Shown piece after piece: positions 22,186 through 45,710 of a DNA stretch of 64,000 nucleotides. The position numbers were made by a program, and so were the translations under genes. The notes below the pieces were generated by a model, which made no database searches, had not been told where the DNA came from, and worked only from the letters and a program-made list of their open reading frames with translations. Numbering within the stretch: position 1 is the stretch's first letter; every line of letters starts with the position of its first letter. The stretch is from NCBI GenBank assembly GCA_934047225.1, contig CAKOHE010000091.1, forward strand, positions 481,001 through 545,000, in the 5' to 3' direction. The stretch comes from Ypsolopha sequella. Taxonomy: Eukaryota; Arthropoda; Insecta; Lepidoptera; Ypsolophidae.

Positions 22186-25100
22186 GTTTCGCCAAACATC
22201 GCGTTTGGACAATTTAGCAAAATATTTTTAACAAATAAAATTTGTGTAGGTAGTGAAGGAGTTGAACTACATCATAATTTTTCAGATTTCACACGAGTAC
22301 CACAAGCATCGGGAAAAAAAATCGGAAAGATCACTAAAATCACGAAAAATGTAATTTGGCGTTGCAAACAGAATTTTTTTTTTTTTTTTGTTTCAAATTG
22401 AAATATATTTTTCTTACGTAAAGAGTTCAAAGTACCATATTCATATAAAATATTAATATATTTTTCCTTTCGTTATTTAAAAAGAAATACACAAACTTCC
22501 AAATTCTTTTTGCGTAATTTTTCTGTACAGGAAAAATGTAGAATGTTTGAGTATTGTACCCCCCACAACGCTGATTAAATTTTACTTAAAAATACTGAAG
22601 TGAAAGAATCTGTATATGAACCTACTTACTATCCACTCACACAACTTGAACCCCAATAACATTACATTAACTACTTCTTAATTACCCCACTACTTCTATT
22701 GGATCGTTTGATACAGATTTTAAGCTAAGGCCTGAAGAGTGATCGTCTGATAAATAACCATACATTGTGTACCAAGTAGTAACCCCTGTTCTTTTCAAAG
22801 CAATTCTGTAATGAACCATTCTACAACTACCTAGACCACAAAATTATGAATACCAAATGTAAATATTTCCTACCATATTTGACTCTAGGTGTTAATTTTA
22901 TTGGAAGATCAATCAAAAGTCATTATTTTAAGATATTGGAAAAATCACTATATGAGAGCTTATCAGATTAAAATTACTTATGAAAATGTCTGTCTGCACT
23001 AGAAATAAATTTAATTTAGTTTTAGATTTTGCTAACTTTGGATATTATGATTGTATTTTGAGTAAATAAAGAACTTAACAGCTATATTATTATTTATGAA
23101 ATTACATAACAGTTGTAACTTATGTATAATCTTTAGGAACCTTTTTATTGAACTTCTTTAAGACTGAAATATGTAATATTTATCTTTCTGAACAAGTTAC
23201 TTAAGGGTATGTAGACAGTAAATCATATTGACTTCTATACTGGACTTTATGAACCTTTTAGATTAAAATAACTTATTACACAATATTATTTCTGAACTGT
23301 AGTTTGTATTTAATTGAAGCTTAGTACTTTAAAAATAAGGTACATATTTCTATAAATTTTATCTATAGATAAATTTTGTTAGTTTACTCTAATAAATTGG
23401 AAGATATTGAATCCATCAGAAAGTGCTACCTGACATATCGGAAGCGAATCATCACATGGTACCTTCCATAAACCAATTACCAAAACCATTTCCTGTAAGT
23501 ACCTTATTTCATATGTACCTAGGTTTCATTTAATGAACCCATTTAAGACTTAGTAGTCTCTATATGAAATAAGTCAATATAAGTTACCTTTATATAAATA
23601 AATTTAATATATATATTTTTTTATTAATATTTCACTAAAAATTATATTTAGTAAGGGTTGTAAATATCAAGAAAGGTTCCCTTCGATCATACATAAATCT
23701 TGGTTATTTTCCTGACTATGAGTGATAATAATTTCAATAAAACAATCAAGTCTCATTTACTGACTTATTAAAATAAATTAGAACTTTATTTTTAGTTCAC
23801 AAGCATCTATTTTATACCATTTTAACTTTCTGGCTTTACTATTCCATAGGTATATAGTGTTATAGCCTGGGTCTCAATATACCAGTTAAAATGAAAGAAT
23901 ATACTTATTCAGTACAAACAGACACATCATTTTGTATTATAAAAAAATTATATATTGAAATTATATCTTCTTTGTTAAAATAGTATATATCTTAGGAACG
24001 ATTTTATTTATTTAAATGAATTTGGGCCTGTCTATCAAAACTCCCATACATAAATTTTCCAATGAGAATATTAAATTTTCTCTAGAAGAATCTAATTTGA
24101 CTCTATTATTTTACACAACAAATAAAGGGTCTCTTGGTTTATATTTGCTCAAAATTTGAAACACATACTCTGTATTTTGATAATGATCTTGCTAACAAGA
24201 ATACAGGAAATAGCTTCCTGAAGAATTTAAACAAATTTGCATGCATACACACAAAATCAAGACATAAAAAATTAGAGGATTTTCGCAAGCAAAATAAATA
24301 GAATTAGTAGGTCAAAATAAATTTTAGATACACTTCAGGAAGTAATAGGACTTGATTATCCTAAAACTCACGTACTCTGCCGATGATAACATCCATGTGA
24401 GAACTAAAACCACTATATTTAGTGAATCACATAGCACATTTCAACCTTATCTTTCGCAGAAAAGGGATTTTTCACTTATTTCACTTTCGCGGTTATTTTC
24501 TAGGCTCACACACAAGCCTATGTACACTTCTCAGACAATCCTAAACTAATACTTTTACTTCCCTATATAGATTTAAATTTATTTGCCTGAGAATCCTATT
24601 TTCTAAACGTTTTAGAAATAAATAAATTATCACCGAAAACTCGCACCTCAATCGGGCAGCGTAACGTCCGCGCGGTATCCTTCGAAAATTAGAACTTCCC
24701 TCCCCTCTCTTTTTTAGTCCTATTTATACCCCAAATCCGCCATGTTTTCTGGGTAAATGCTATCGAATGCATCTTTTCCAGAAATTTTCTATGCAAAGCT
24801 AGCTCCTCGTTCGAATTTTATCTTTGACATGTTGTAATAAGGATCTTATTCCCTCGCCCTAACTTCTCAACGGTCAATCAAATACTTTTGTGTTTTTATG
24901 CTTGTTACAAAATTCAATCTTATTCCTAATACTTTAGAATACAATTTCCGCTGATAGCTTACTGTTCTAGAACCATCTATGCATTTGCTTTCATTTAAGG
25001 GTCCGTATGGTTTTTAAAACCAAATTCAGTGCGATATTTTTTTATTACTTTGTGAATAGTTTCATTTAATGATTTTGAGATTAACTTTATACTTTTTTTT

Positions 25101-25480
25101 TGTTTCTTTTGTTTGGGAATTAGCAAACTATGGCCTCAACAGGGTCCAGTTGGCTACAGTATTTCTTTTAAAATAACGAAAGGAAATAAAAAATAATAAA
25201 AATCTGTAAAGGCTACTTTCATTTCTTTGCTCTATAAAAAAATATTTTAGTTTGTAGTTAGATCAGTAGACTGATCATACTAGTTCCAAAGCCAAATTAC
25301 GTTTTCCGTGATTTTACTGACCTTTCCGATTTTTTTTCTCAATGATTGTGATGCTTGTGTCAAATCTGAAAAACTATAATGTAGTTCAACCCCGTAACTA
25401 CCTAGACAAATTTTATTTGTTAAAAATATTTTGTTTTAATATGCTAAATTGTCCAAACGCGAGAGCATGTTTGGCGAAAC
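22186..25480. mobile_element. 3.3-kb element with about 180-bp diverged inverted ends
   Basis: 22186-22361 and 25290-25480 are inverted copies: GTTTCGCCAAACAT...GCGTTTGGACAATTTAGC at the left returns as GCTAAATTGTCCAAACGCGAG...TTTGGCGAAAC at the right. The TTGAACTACAT, TTTCAGATTT and CGAAAAA/GTAATTTGGC blocks match as well, with scattered substitutions and indels. The 2.9-kb interior is AT-rich and has no long open frame. Probably a large non-autonomous DNA transposon. No target duplication is evident at the ends I can define. Confidence 0.55.
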
Positions 25481-26061
25481 GGACCCATATTTAAGAGCTC
25501 TTATTTCTTAATATCAAACAGGCGTTAGAGCTACAACTGTGAGAAGCTTAGCTTATTTGATTAATAAGCTTCGCTTGTGCATTTCCTTATCAGTGAAATC
25601 ATCATCTTGGGAAAATATTTTTACGACATCGACATACAGGGGATCTAAAAAAGCCGACTTGGGTGAATCAAAATGATTTGAAAGTAGGATAGAGTCAGGG
25701 TTTTTGCACGCTTGCAAAATAGACGGCATTAGAACAGAATCATAATGTGATTCATGTAAAACAATCTTTTTAGAGGACCAGAATGCTTTTTTTGTATTAT
25801 ACAAGTTCCCATCTTCTTCCTAAGAAGTCATGTAACGTAATCTACGAGTATGTAACACTTGGTAGCTGATTCGCATAAAAATGCATGAATGAGGTAACAA
25901 CTCGAAGATGTGTCGTGTCGTACGTAATGTAACAACATTATCAGTCTAGGCAGTTGGAAGTTATCATTCTGGACATTATCAGTCTGGAAGTTGTCTTCCT
26001 ACGCCTCGCTGTACTTTACTTTCACCACGAGTTAATAATTATTAAACATAGGAAAGCCATT
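25481..26061. other. Unassigned DNA with one small ORF
   Basis: An 83-codon frame on the minus strand (25553-25804) is protein-like in composition (YVDVVKIFSQDDDFTDKEMH) and might be a decayed exon or transposon fragment, but no motif identifies it. Confidence 0.35.
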
Positions 26062-26222
26062 GGTGTCGATTCGGCGCGACACAAGTTAATTAATTTGACA
26101 GGACTAACCTTATTTTAAGCGTCCTGTCTTTGTCTTTCCGATACAGAAAGAAAAGGATAGAACGCTTAAATTAAGTTTAGTCCTGTCAAATAAGTTAAAC
26201 CGTGCTACACCGAATCGATACC
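26062..26222. mobile_element. Short foldback MITE
   Basis: A 161-bp hairpin: the left arm starts GGTGTCGATTCGGCGCGACA and contains TTTGACAGGACTAACCTTAT. The right arm is its imperfect reverse complement and ends ACACCGAATCGATACC. Arms of about 70 bp with almost no loop indicate a foldback MITE. Flanking ATT on both sides may be a 3-bp target duplication. Confidence 0.65.
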
Positions 26223-26339
26223 ATTGTATACAAAATATGTTTGACAAGCATGAAAGAAAATATATATGGGTAGTATTGAAAAGTAATAAACAGAGAAACG
26301 AGTTTAATAAACTTTATATGGTTTTGAAAATAAAAAATC

Positions 26340-26463
26340 GGTCAAGTACGACTAGTACGTCTTTGGCGATATTTAAGAGGAAAGTCAGATCTCACTATGA
26401 AGTTTCATTAGGTTGGTAGTCTCGTCAGTTATTTACCCTTATCATATTGATATTTAAATGTAT
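26340..26463 (+). pseudogene. LINE 3'-end fragment
   Basis: Encodes SLAIFKRKVRSHYEVSLGW followed by a stop, matching the last residues of the LINE RT at 28263-29605 (SLAIFKKNLKSHHEVSLGW). So it is a severely 5'-truncated copy of the same LINE family. Confidence 0.7.
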
Positions 26464-26464
26464 C

Positions 26465-27945
26465 TATCTTCTATATAATAAAAATGAATTGCTGTTCGTT
26501 AGTCTCGCTAAAACTCGAGAACGGCTGAACCGATTTGGCTAATTTTAGTCTTGAAATATTTGTGGAAGTCCGGGGAAGGTTTAAACGATGAGAAAATGTG
26601 GAAAAATTGCGAGGAAAATACTAAAAACGACAATTTTATTTTCCCATACAAACTGTTCTTACCTGTCAAACATTTGATGTTCGCCCCGTCGCGTCGGTTC
26701 GGTATTCTAGGAATAATTACATGTAGATCTAGATAAAGTAAGAGTTTGGAATCGACAACATATATCCATAATAGTCTGATTATCGCGTATTTAGATTTAA
26801 AACATGTAAAATAATGACACTATAATGACACTTGGTTGTTGTGTTGGGTGCGTTCAGAAATATCATAGCCTCCTTTACCTCCAAAGGAGGCTATGGAAAT
26901 ATACTTTGAAACAGTAAAGTTCGCTTTATACGATCTGAATTGGGTACTTTACTAAAAATCAAATCAGCACTTTATCGAATGTCAAAACGCCCCGGTACTA
27001 TGAAATTTGTATGAGGTTTTACATTATGACGTCACAGTTTTCTGTGATCAAACTGCTTCCATTTTTCTTAGTATTTAGCAATTATAAAATTGTCAAACCC
27101 TCAAAAAATCTAAATATTTTAACGATTATTTTAGAAAATCACATTGGATTGTGTCAGTTATTTTACTTTAACAGCAGTCAAGTTTCAGAATGCACGGAAT
27201 TGCATACAATTTATCTATTACCCGCACACATTATGTTTTTAACGCCTGAAAAAAAGATTCAAAACTTGATTTATCATTCTGTCACCATTATAGTTACCAT
27301 TATTAGTGCACGAAAACATTACATAAAACCTAACATAGGTCGTCGAAGTCGATCGAATGTGCGACGAGCTACCTCACGCGCTAATCGCACTGATGACCAG
27401 CGAGAGACTGATAATGATAACAGTCGTATTGGTATGGCACATTTGCGTTCTAAAGTGAATTACAATGAAGTGGGTAATAGGCATAGAATTGAACGAGTTC
27501 GGGCACATCGATCACAACAGCAGCGAGCACGGGAAAATGACAAAGATCGATTCTGTGAACCTGGCACGAGGAGCATTCTCCTACGATCCGGAAATAGATT
27601 ATAGTGCCGACATATCTGTAAGAATTGGAGAAATGTCAATCATTTGTCAACATTGTAAAGCTTTAAAATACAGCGGTGAATCTGCAGGATTATGTTGTGC
27701 TGGTGGTAAAGTAAAATTGCCACAATTAGTCCCACCACCTGATCCATTAGACTCATTAGTTTTTGGCATGGTTGATTAATTGATTACAGGTGCTGAAACC
27801 AACAAAAATTCAGTGCTATGAATTTTTATTCATACAGACAATGTGGGAAAAATGCCAATTTTGTCGGCCCACGCCACATGCACGAGTACGCGGTGTCGTG
27901 CATTTGGGTATAAATGTTGTTACTAATACATATATATCTGAAATA
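26465..27945 (+). mobile_element. Helitron remnant
   Basis: The left end (TCTTCTATATAATAAAAATG then GAATTGCTGTTCGTTAGTCT and AACTCGAGAACGGCTGAACC) is the characteristic 5' part of a common lepidopteran Helitron family. About 900 bp further on, the element encodes the Helitron N-terminal domain (27330-27779). The RepHel catalytic parts and a clear CTRR 3' end with hairpin are missing; the right boundary given is approximate. Confidence 0.6.
27330..27779 (+). pseudogene. Helitron protein N-terminal domain (Helitron_like_N-type), frameshifted
   Basis: The first part (27330-27560) is an Arg-rich stretch, RRSRSNVRRATSRANR onward. After a shift of frame near 27545-27570 the conserved block follows: FSYDPEIDYSADISVRIGEM, ICQHCKALKYSGESAGLCC and GKVKLPQLVPPPDPLDSLV. 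The C-x2-C...CC pattern and 'GKVKLP.L.PPP.PL.SL' are the hallmark of the N-terminal domain of animal Helitron Rep-helicases. The Rep HUH nuclease and helicase domains are absent, so this is a fragment. Confidence 0.8.
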
Positions 27946-28010
27946 AAATTCAATTTGATACAATTCAAATATTTTTTTATTAAAGACTATATTAATCAAT
28001 CTTTAAGGTA

Positions 28011-28262
28011 GGAACCATATTTTCAAAAATTTCCGCGATTGGCACCTGAATCGGTAACATATCAATTAATCTAACAGCAAAGGCGAACCAGGCCTGCTAA
28101 AGATGTCTTGACTTGGCTCGCCAGGATTTGACGGCGTGGCGGAAGGCCTCGGTGACTCGGACAAGTCTGGTAGAACCAGAATATTGCCGATGTTGTGCTC
28201 ATGACTTTCTTAAATATAATCCAAATCCTTTAGTTCTTCGGCAGTTAAATTAAGTTCTGAAA
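28011..28262. other. Short unassigned segment between Helitron remnant and LINE
   Basis: Contains a GC-rich patch (28085-28175). No frame with identifiable features. Confidence 0.4.
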
Positions 28263-29605
28263 ATGTTATTCCTACCATTTTATCTCAGTTCCGCCCTATT
28301 TCAATCCTTCCCCTGCTGTCAAAAGTTCTTGAACGACTTGTTCATGAACAACTTTGTGAATACCTCTCCTATAACAAACTCCTCAATCCCTTCCAATCCG
28401 GATTTCGTAAAGGACACAGCACGGTCAGTGCTCTTATTAAGATCACTGACGACATAAGAGAAAATATGGATAATCATAAAATCACTGTTGTTACGTTGTT
28501 AGATTTTAGCAACGCGTTTAACACCGTTGACTTTGACATTATGTTAAGTATCCTACGCTCGCTTAACGTATCTCCGACAGCAACTGCTTGGTTCGAGTCA
28601 TACCTTAAAGGTCGTCAGCAGTGTGTTCGCACTGATACTGGTTCTTCAGACTGGTGTCCGGTACTTGCTGGCGTCCCACAAGGTGGCGTTTTATCTCCTT
28701 TACTTTTCTCCCTTTTTATTAATATCCTGGCTAGTCATCTTTCATCTCTTTATCACCTTTATGCCGATGATTTGCAGCTTTATACAGGCACTGAACCTGG
28801 CGATATTAATACTGCTATTGACTTGATTAACGATAACCTGAACATCATCTCCGAATGGACAAAATCGTTTGGTTTGGTGCTCAATCCAAATAAATCACAG
28901 GCTATTATATTTGGTACTCCCAGAATATTAGCACAGTTGGACTTGAATGTTGTGACGAAAATTAAGTATGACAATATAGTGATCCTATTTACCAATTGTG
29001 TTAAAAATTTAGGTATCCTTATGGATAACACGTTATCTTGGGCTCCTCAAGTAGGAGCAGTCAGTAAGAAAGTGCTTGGAGCTTTCCATTCACTCAAACG
29101 GCTGCAGTTCTTTCTTCCATTCCAAACTAAAATTATGCTGGCACAGTCTCTACTGCTCCCAATTCTTGATTACGCGGATGTAAGCTATTTAGACATAACT
29201 GAGGAGCTGCTGAGCAAACTCGAACGTCTCCAAAACTTGTGCATTCGCTTTATCTTCGGATTGCGGAAGTATGATCACGTCTCAGAATTTCGTGCTCGTC
29301 TAAAGTGGCTCCCAATTCGCCTTCGTAGGAATACTCATATCTTAAGTCTTCTATACAACGTTTTAAACGATCCCTCCGCACCTGAATATCTTCGTATTAA
29401 ATACAATCTCGTCAATTCCTTACGCTGTAAGGAAAATAGCCTTCTTAGTATTCCCAAGCACAATTCTGCTGCTTATGGGAAGTCCTTTTCGGTCAAGGCC
29501 GTTCGTCTGTGGAATGATTTACCCACGAAGATACGTATATCGCCTTCATTGGCGATATTTAAAAAGAATTTAAAATCACATCATGAAGTTTCTTTAGGTT
29601 GGTAG
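28263..29605 (+). pseudogene. CR1/Jockey-type LINE reverse transcriptase, 5'-truncated
   Basis: The open frame starts in the fingers domain (FRPISILPLLSKVLERLV) about 60 codons before the first usable ATG at 28466 and runs to 29605. In order: GFRKGHSTVSAL, LLDFSNAFNTVD (first catalytic Asp), AGVPQGGVLSPLLFSLFIN, YHLYADDLQLY (catalytic YADD, near 28755-28790), LVLNPNKSQAIIFG, and the C-terminal GLRKYDHVSEFRARLKWLPI and WNDLP motifs. No frameshift is visible over about 440 codons. The endonuclease and ORF1 are missing, so this is a dead-on-arrival copy. It is the same family as the LINE at 49220-51856. Confidence 0.85.
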
Positions 29606-30613
29606 TCTCACTTCATCACTCAGTCTATTGATATTTTTATATATAGTATATTAAGAGTATATTAAGTAGTTATTATTATTATTTTTTATTTATTTGTATG
29701 TATACGATATGTATGTATCAAACATAAAATATATTGTGTAAGTTTTGTTGGATAGGAGTATATTATATATTAGGCATTATGTAAATATACTTTACTAGCT
29801 TCTGCCCGCGGCTTCGCCCGCGTGGCCTACAGGAAACAAATTACATTTTTTTCAGAAACAAACATTATAAGTGCTCTCACTCCCTCTGGGAGTCAAGGTG
29901 TAGTGCTCGGCCGAAAAACTTGCATGCTCAGACTACGAACGCGCCCTGCTCGGCCTTCGGCCTCGCGGGCGTGTTCTCCGTCCTCACATGCTCGTTTTTC
30001 GGCCTCACCAGAATGCCAAACACGGGGACTCACCGATCAAAGTTTTTCCGAAAGAGTGTCAAAATCCCTATCAGTTGTCAAAAATTTCAAATTTGAATAC
30101 AGCAGCGTAATTGGCGACCCCGAATGCCCCTTGAGTTTTATGCAAATCGGAATACTTTTTTTGGACCTGTCAAAAAACTGTCAAAACTGTTTAATTTTTT
30201 TTTGGTCATGTAGCCCTATGTAGCCCCAGCTTGACCGATCACAATAGTTGAAACCCGAACTCCCTACGATTAGCCGTTCGGGAGATATGGCCGATCAACT
30301 GTTTGGAAATTTTTTTTTCGACTTTTTTTTTAACGTCATCTAGATCTTGCCGAGCCCTTTTCTTAGAGTACCATGAACATGGGTCTATAGCATTAGCTGT
30401 TTGGGAGATACGGGCCTGTAAAGTTTTGACACTTTCGGCGGGTAGATCTCGTTGAAACCTTTTCCTAGACACCCATCAACATGGGTCTAAGTCTAGCCGT
30501 TTGGGAGAAACAGGCCGTCAAAGTTTTCACATAAAAAAAGAAATTTTTTTGGTACCCCGTGGTCCAACCCCTTCAACCTTCCATTCCAAAAATATTTTGC
30601 TGGGATATTGAAA

Positions 30614-30616
30614 GAT

Positions 30617-30682
<66 letters not shown>

Positions 30683-30742
30683 TGATAGATAGATGGACAG
30701 ATAGATAGATAGATAGATTGTGGATATATAGATAGATAGATA
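30614..30742. repeat. (GATA)n microsatellite
   Basis: About 30 tandem GATA units with a few interruptions (GATTGATA, GGACAGATA, GTGGATATATA). The repetitive Ile/Tyr/Leu/Ser ORF on the other strand is an artefact of the repeat. Confidence 0.95.
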
Positions 30743-31506
30743 CCTCAAAAGGAAAAAATGGAACCCTAATAGGATCACTTGTGTGGCTGTCTGTCTGTTC
30801 GTCTGTTACAGCCGATTTGCTCTAGCACACATACTTTCAAGAATTTTCATGTCCACTATATTAAATGTCAAAATCGATGCCATTTTCTTAATTAACGTCC
30901 AAAAAAACCATAAAAACGACACCCATATTCATATTTACACATTTCAACTTATCAACCCCATCGCACCCCATTAGGGGATGATGGTATTTCACGTCCAGTA
31001 CGTTGGATTTAGAAATCGTTGTTGTTTTCGTAATCAGCGACCCGATAAACCATACAAACGATACCCATGTTGGTTTTCAGACTTTGTCACCCCATTTCCC
31101 CTTTTTAGGGGTTGAGGAAAATTCAGGAAATGCCTTTTTTACGTCCACTACGTTGGATTTTAAAATCGTTGTTGTTTTCGTAATCAGCGACCCGATAAAC
31201 CATACAAAAGATACCCATGTTGATTTTCAGAATTTGTCACCCCATTTCCCCCTTATAGGGGTGGAATTCTGATTAAACCTGAAACACATGTTTACTCATT
31301 TATAGATAGGAGTACTCTTCTGAAGTCTCGAATAAAATAGTCTAACTAATCTTGTTTCCCCATACAAAATTTGAACCCCTGTTTCACCCCCTTAGGGGGT
31401 TAATTTTGAAAAATCCTTTCTTAGTGGATGCCTACACTATATAAGGTATCTATATGCAAAATTTCAAGTCTCTAGGACCAGCGGTTTAGGCTGTGCGTTG
31501 ATATAT

Positions 31507-31545
31507 CAGTCAGTCAGTCAGTCAGTCAGTCAGTCAGTCAGTCAG
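31507..31545. repeat. (CAGT)n microsatellite
   Basis: Nearly ten perfect CAGT units close to the right end of the surrounding dispersed repeat. Confidence 0.95.
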
Positions 31546-31572
31546 GACTTTGAATTTTATATATACAGATTG

Positions 31573-31795
31573 GTTTTGATTCTTCTTTTATTTATGTATT
31601 TTGTAAATTGGTATCCCCCTCCACATTACGTAAAATAATACTTTCTTCACCACCCAAAGGTTGGCTGGAAGAAATCGCTTTAAGTGATAAGTCCGCCCTT
31701 GTACAACATTGTGTGTTCAAAACTCTGTACTCAATTTTTTATTTGACCGTGTACAATAAAGTGTGTATTCATTCATTCATTCATTCCTTCAAATG
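31573..31795 (+). mobile_element. Retroelement 3'-end-like repeat with CATT tail
   Basis: CACCACCCAAAGGTTGGCTG followed by GAAATCGCTTTAAGTGATAA and GTGTACAATAAAGTGTGTAT then (CATT)n at about 31768-31790. An AATAAA just before a short-repeat tail is the pattern of a LINE/SINE 3' end. The family is not determined. CACCACCCAAAGGTTGGCT also recurs at 32608 and 33031. Confidence 0.5.
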
Positions 31796-32440
31796 ATGAC
31801 ACAGATGATGATGATGGCTTTGTTGAAAAGAACTTCGGTTTTAATACAGGTGTTGTTTCACTCGATTTTTTTGTTCCTTAGCCCTATTAATTCGTATTAT
31901 TCGGCTCAAATTGTGACCGCACTTTATACAAAACTTGAAGGTATCAGCGGTTATTGTGAAAAATTCGTCGCATCTTAACAATTTTTTTGTGCAATTAGGA
32001 CAGGTAGGTACTTTTGTTGTTCTGCTGTTCTATCCACTTTTTACAAAAGGTACAATGCATTGTTAAAAGTTAACTATAACTTCTGAAAAATAGTTTTGAA
32101 AGTGACACTGACAGTCAGTGTTGCCAAGTTACTATTCTACTATTACGTTTAGTAATGTGGCGTAATCGATACAGACAAAAAAATAGGCTGGTACCTTATT
32201 TGTTAACATAAGTGATTATAATCTAATATAATGTCTCATGCAAAATAATTATGAACATTAAGCTGGACATGTGTGCGTGATTTGCCCACTCTTTCCGCCC
32301 ACTATGGAGCCGATACTTAGACTATCTGATGATGCCTTTATAAAGCTACCGGCTCTGAAATGCATATGGTTTATATTAAGAGGTAAGTGATACGAAGTTC
32401 ACCGGGTCAGCTAGTATACATATATATATTATAGATGTAT
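31796..32440. other. Unassigned DNA
   Basis: No recognisable gene; the short frame at 31763-31978 has no features. Confidence 0.45.
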
Positions 32441-32701
32441 TTATTAATATATTCTTGTGTATTTGTTTATGTAAGTCTATGATATCTATTAAAATTACGT
32501 TTAATTTGGTAGGTTATTTGTATTTACACTTTATTGATTTTCATTTAATTTACTCTATCTATAACTTCTATCCCCCTATTTTTACTTTTCTAGTGACAAT
32601 TTCTTCACCACCCAAAGGTTGGCTACAAATTACCCAACCATTATACTCACATACACATTTACACATTAAATAAACAAAATTGTCCACTCTCGATGGAATT
32701 C
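32441..32701. repeat. Direct repeat, copy 1 (261 bp)
   Basis: Nearly identical to 32864-33124 (offset 423 bp; one substitution seen, near 32495). Begins TTATTAATATATTCTTGTGT and ends CTCTCGATGGAATTC. Between the copies, 32702-32863 resembles the 3' UTR of the LINE near 19570 (GCATTATGCTGAGTCGGAGC). Confidence 0.85.
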
Positions 32702-32863
32702 GTGCGGCTCTCCGCAGGTGACGACAGAATAACAGCGTCGCAGATTTCGGTTTGCGGCATTATGCTGAGTCGGAGCCTTTTTCTCTTTGTCGCGACACTC
32801 ATACCACTAGGATACATTTAACTTTCTTTTTGTGTTTTAACTTTTTTTTTTCTTTTATTTAAG

Positions 32864-33124
32864 TTATTAATATATTCTTGTGTATTTGTTTATGTAAGTC
32901 TATGATATCTATTAAAATTAAGTTTAATTTGGTAGGTTATTTGTATTTACACTTTATTGATTTTCATTTAATTTACTCTATCTATAACTTCTATCCCCCT
33001 ATTTTTACTTTTCTAGTGACAATTTCTTCACCACCCAAAGGTTGGCTACAAATTACCCAACCATTATACTCACATACACATTTACACATTAAATAAACAA
33101 AATTGTCCACTCTCGATGGAATTC
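32864..33124. repeat. Direct repeat, copy 2 (261 bp)
   Basis: Second copy of 32441-32701; the pair reflects a partial tandem duplication with a 423-bp unit. Confidence 0.85.
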
Positions 33125-34131
33125 ACGAGCGCTCGTGTTTTAAACGTAACCGAGTAATTTATTGCTCTTACGCCCGTGTATCATGCTACGTTTTCCAATG
33201 CATAGTGTGAGGAAATAAAACAAATATAATCTTGTGAACAAGTCGCAGGTAATGTCCTGATAAATGCCCAATTCATTAAATTTCAAGTTTTATTGCCTAT
33301 ATTTTAAATTAGCATTCCATTTCCTTTTGCATATTAGTCGCTTCAGTAAGAATTGAGGGAATTTAATTAAAAAGAAGCGTGACTGTATAAGGTACCAGTC
33401 AAGTTAAAAATAGCAAAATGACGGTGATCCATGAAAACCGGTTTTCAAGTATTTTGTTATAAATATAGAAAGAACATGAGTTATATATATATAACTATAT
33501 TGATTTCGCAGTCACTAGTTTCAAAATCAAATTGGCAATTATAAAATGGTGGTTTTGCATTCAAACGGGTAATCAGAAATTTAAGGCTTTAAAATTTGGT
33601 TAAAATTAACGTAAGGGAAAGATAAGTATTTACAGCACAAAGACAGGCTTATTTTTAACAAAGAACTTGAATATTGAAATATTCATATCAAATTAAAAAA
33701 AAAACAAAATGGCGGCATTTCGTATAAGAAGGTTTCCTTGTTTTGACCTGACGCTTATCCTGGATAAATAGAATTCTTGATATTTGCTATTTGATTCACG
33801 CCGTTATTTTTGCTTGCTCGGTGCTCAGGTTCGCTGACGATTGCCGTATCACCGCCGCCTTGCACTTGAGATGACCTCGCCGATACGTTCTTTGTTTACA
33901 AAAGCGTCGTATCCGGCTCAAAATTGTTGACGAGGTTCGTTGAAATGATGTAGGCGACTTGAAGTTTACATACGTGTATAAGAATAAATAGCTGATACAA
34001 ATTAGGTAGATACGTATTCGAAATGAAGCGAGTGCTCTGGAGCTCGGTCGATGGCGGAATGAAAATGGTGCGCGTGGCCGCGGTGTGGTGGTTAGCGCTA
34101 ACCCCGCGCCGGCCGGGCGCTGGACGGCGCG
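33125..34131. other. Unassigned DNA flanking the zinc-finger array
   Basis: No gene seen. 34020-34130 is GC-rich and includes TTAGCGCTAACCCCGCGCCG and a (GCGC-rich) boundary with the zinc-finger array. The 98-codon frame at 33896-34192 is out of frame with the fingers and not believable. Confidence 0.5.
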
Positions 34132-45105
<10,974 letters not shown>

Positions 45106-45710
45106 CCCTTAATTAGGCGCACTAAGAAAATTACATAATTACTCGCATGGGGTCACAGGTGACCCCAAATTGTAGGAATAATTTTTATTATTTATTAAAT
45201 ATATAAGTAAATAAAACTTTATTATTATTAAAGTGCTTTATTAATTCTATTTTATTTAAAAGGAAACAACATGAACTAAATATCCAATCAAACAAAAACA
45301 AGCTAAATTAAAATTATTATCAAAAATTATCAATTTGTACTTATACTAAGATCAAAGTTAAAACTTTAGAAGTATTTGAATAATTTCATTTTATCAAGCT
45401 GTAAAAAGCATATTTATAAAATAAATTTACACACTGGACATATAATAATACAAATCGAATTAATAATACACAAGAAAAATACATAAACTAAACAACTCCC
45501 CTCTTTCAAAAAAGTAACGTAATTACTCGCACGGGGTCACCGCTCAAGAGCGCAGAGACGCATCCTTCTACTCCCGTGATTTGGACGCTACCAGAATACA
45601 AACTTTGACGCGGGTTATGAAGCTAGCGGGGGCGCGGGGAAATTCGGGCAGCGGCAAGTGCTTAATTTTTTAATGCGAAACTGCTTTGACCCCATGCGAC
45701 TAATTAAGGG
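45106..45710. mobile_element. piggyBac-type MITE inserted in the zinc-finger array
   Basis: A 605-bp non-coding insert flanked by TTAA on both sides (45102-45105 and 45711-45714). Termini CCCTTAATTAG and CTAATTAAGGG are inverted, and subterminal GGGGTCAC/GTGACCCC motifs recur. The TTAA duplication plus CCC ends are diagnostic for piggyBac superfamily elements. Removing it joins ...TTTCTTTAAATGGTC..., restoring the normal finger sequence. Confidence 0.9.

Larger units (their letters stand above)
29793..31572. mobile_element. Dispersed lepidopteran repeat carrying microsatellites
   Basis: Begins ACTAGCTTCTGCCCGCGGCT and ends after a CAGT run with GGACTTTGAATTTTATATAT, a start/end pair I recognise from many lepidopteran genomic repeats. 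Inside are degenerate tandem units of about 145-150 bp (near 30849, 30990 and 31140; ACGTCCASTACGTTGGATTT motif with an AGGGG-containing end). There is also a long GATA microsatellite. Frames through it are not genes. Confidence 0.5.

Noticed and set aside
30527..30778. 83-codon ORF rich in Ile-Tyr-Leu-Ser on the minus strand
   Set aside because: A direct translation of the GATA microsatellite.
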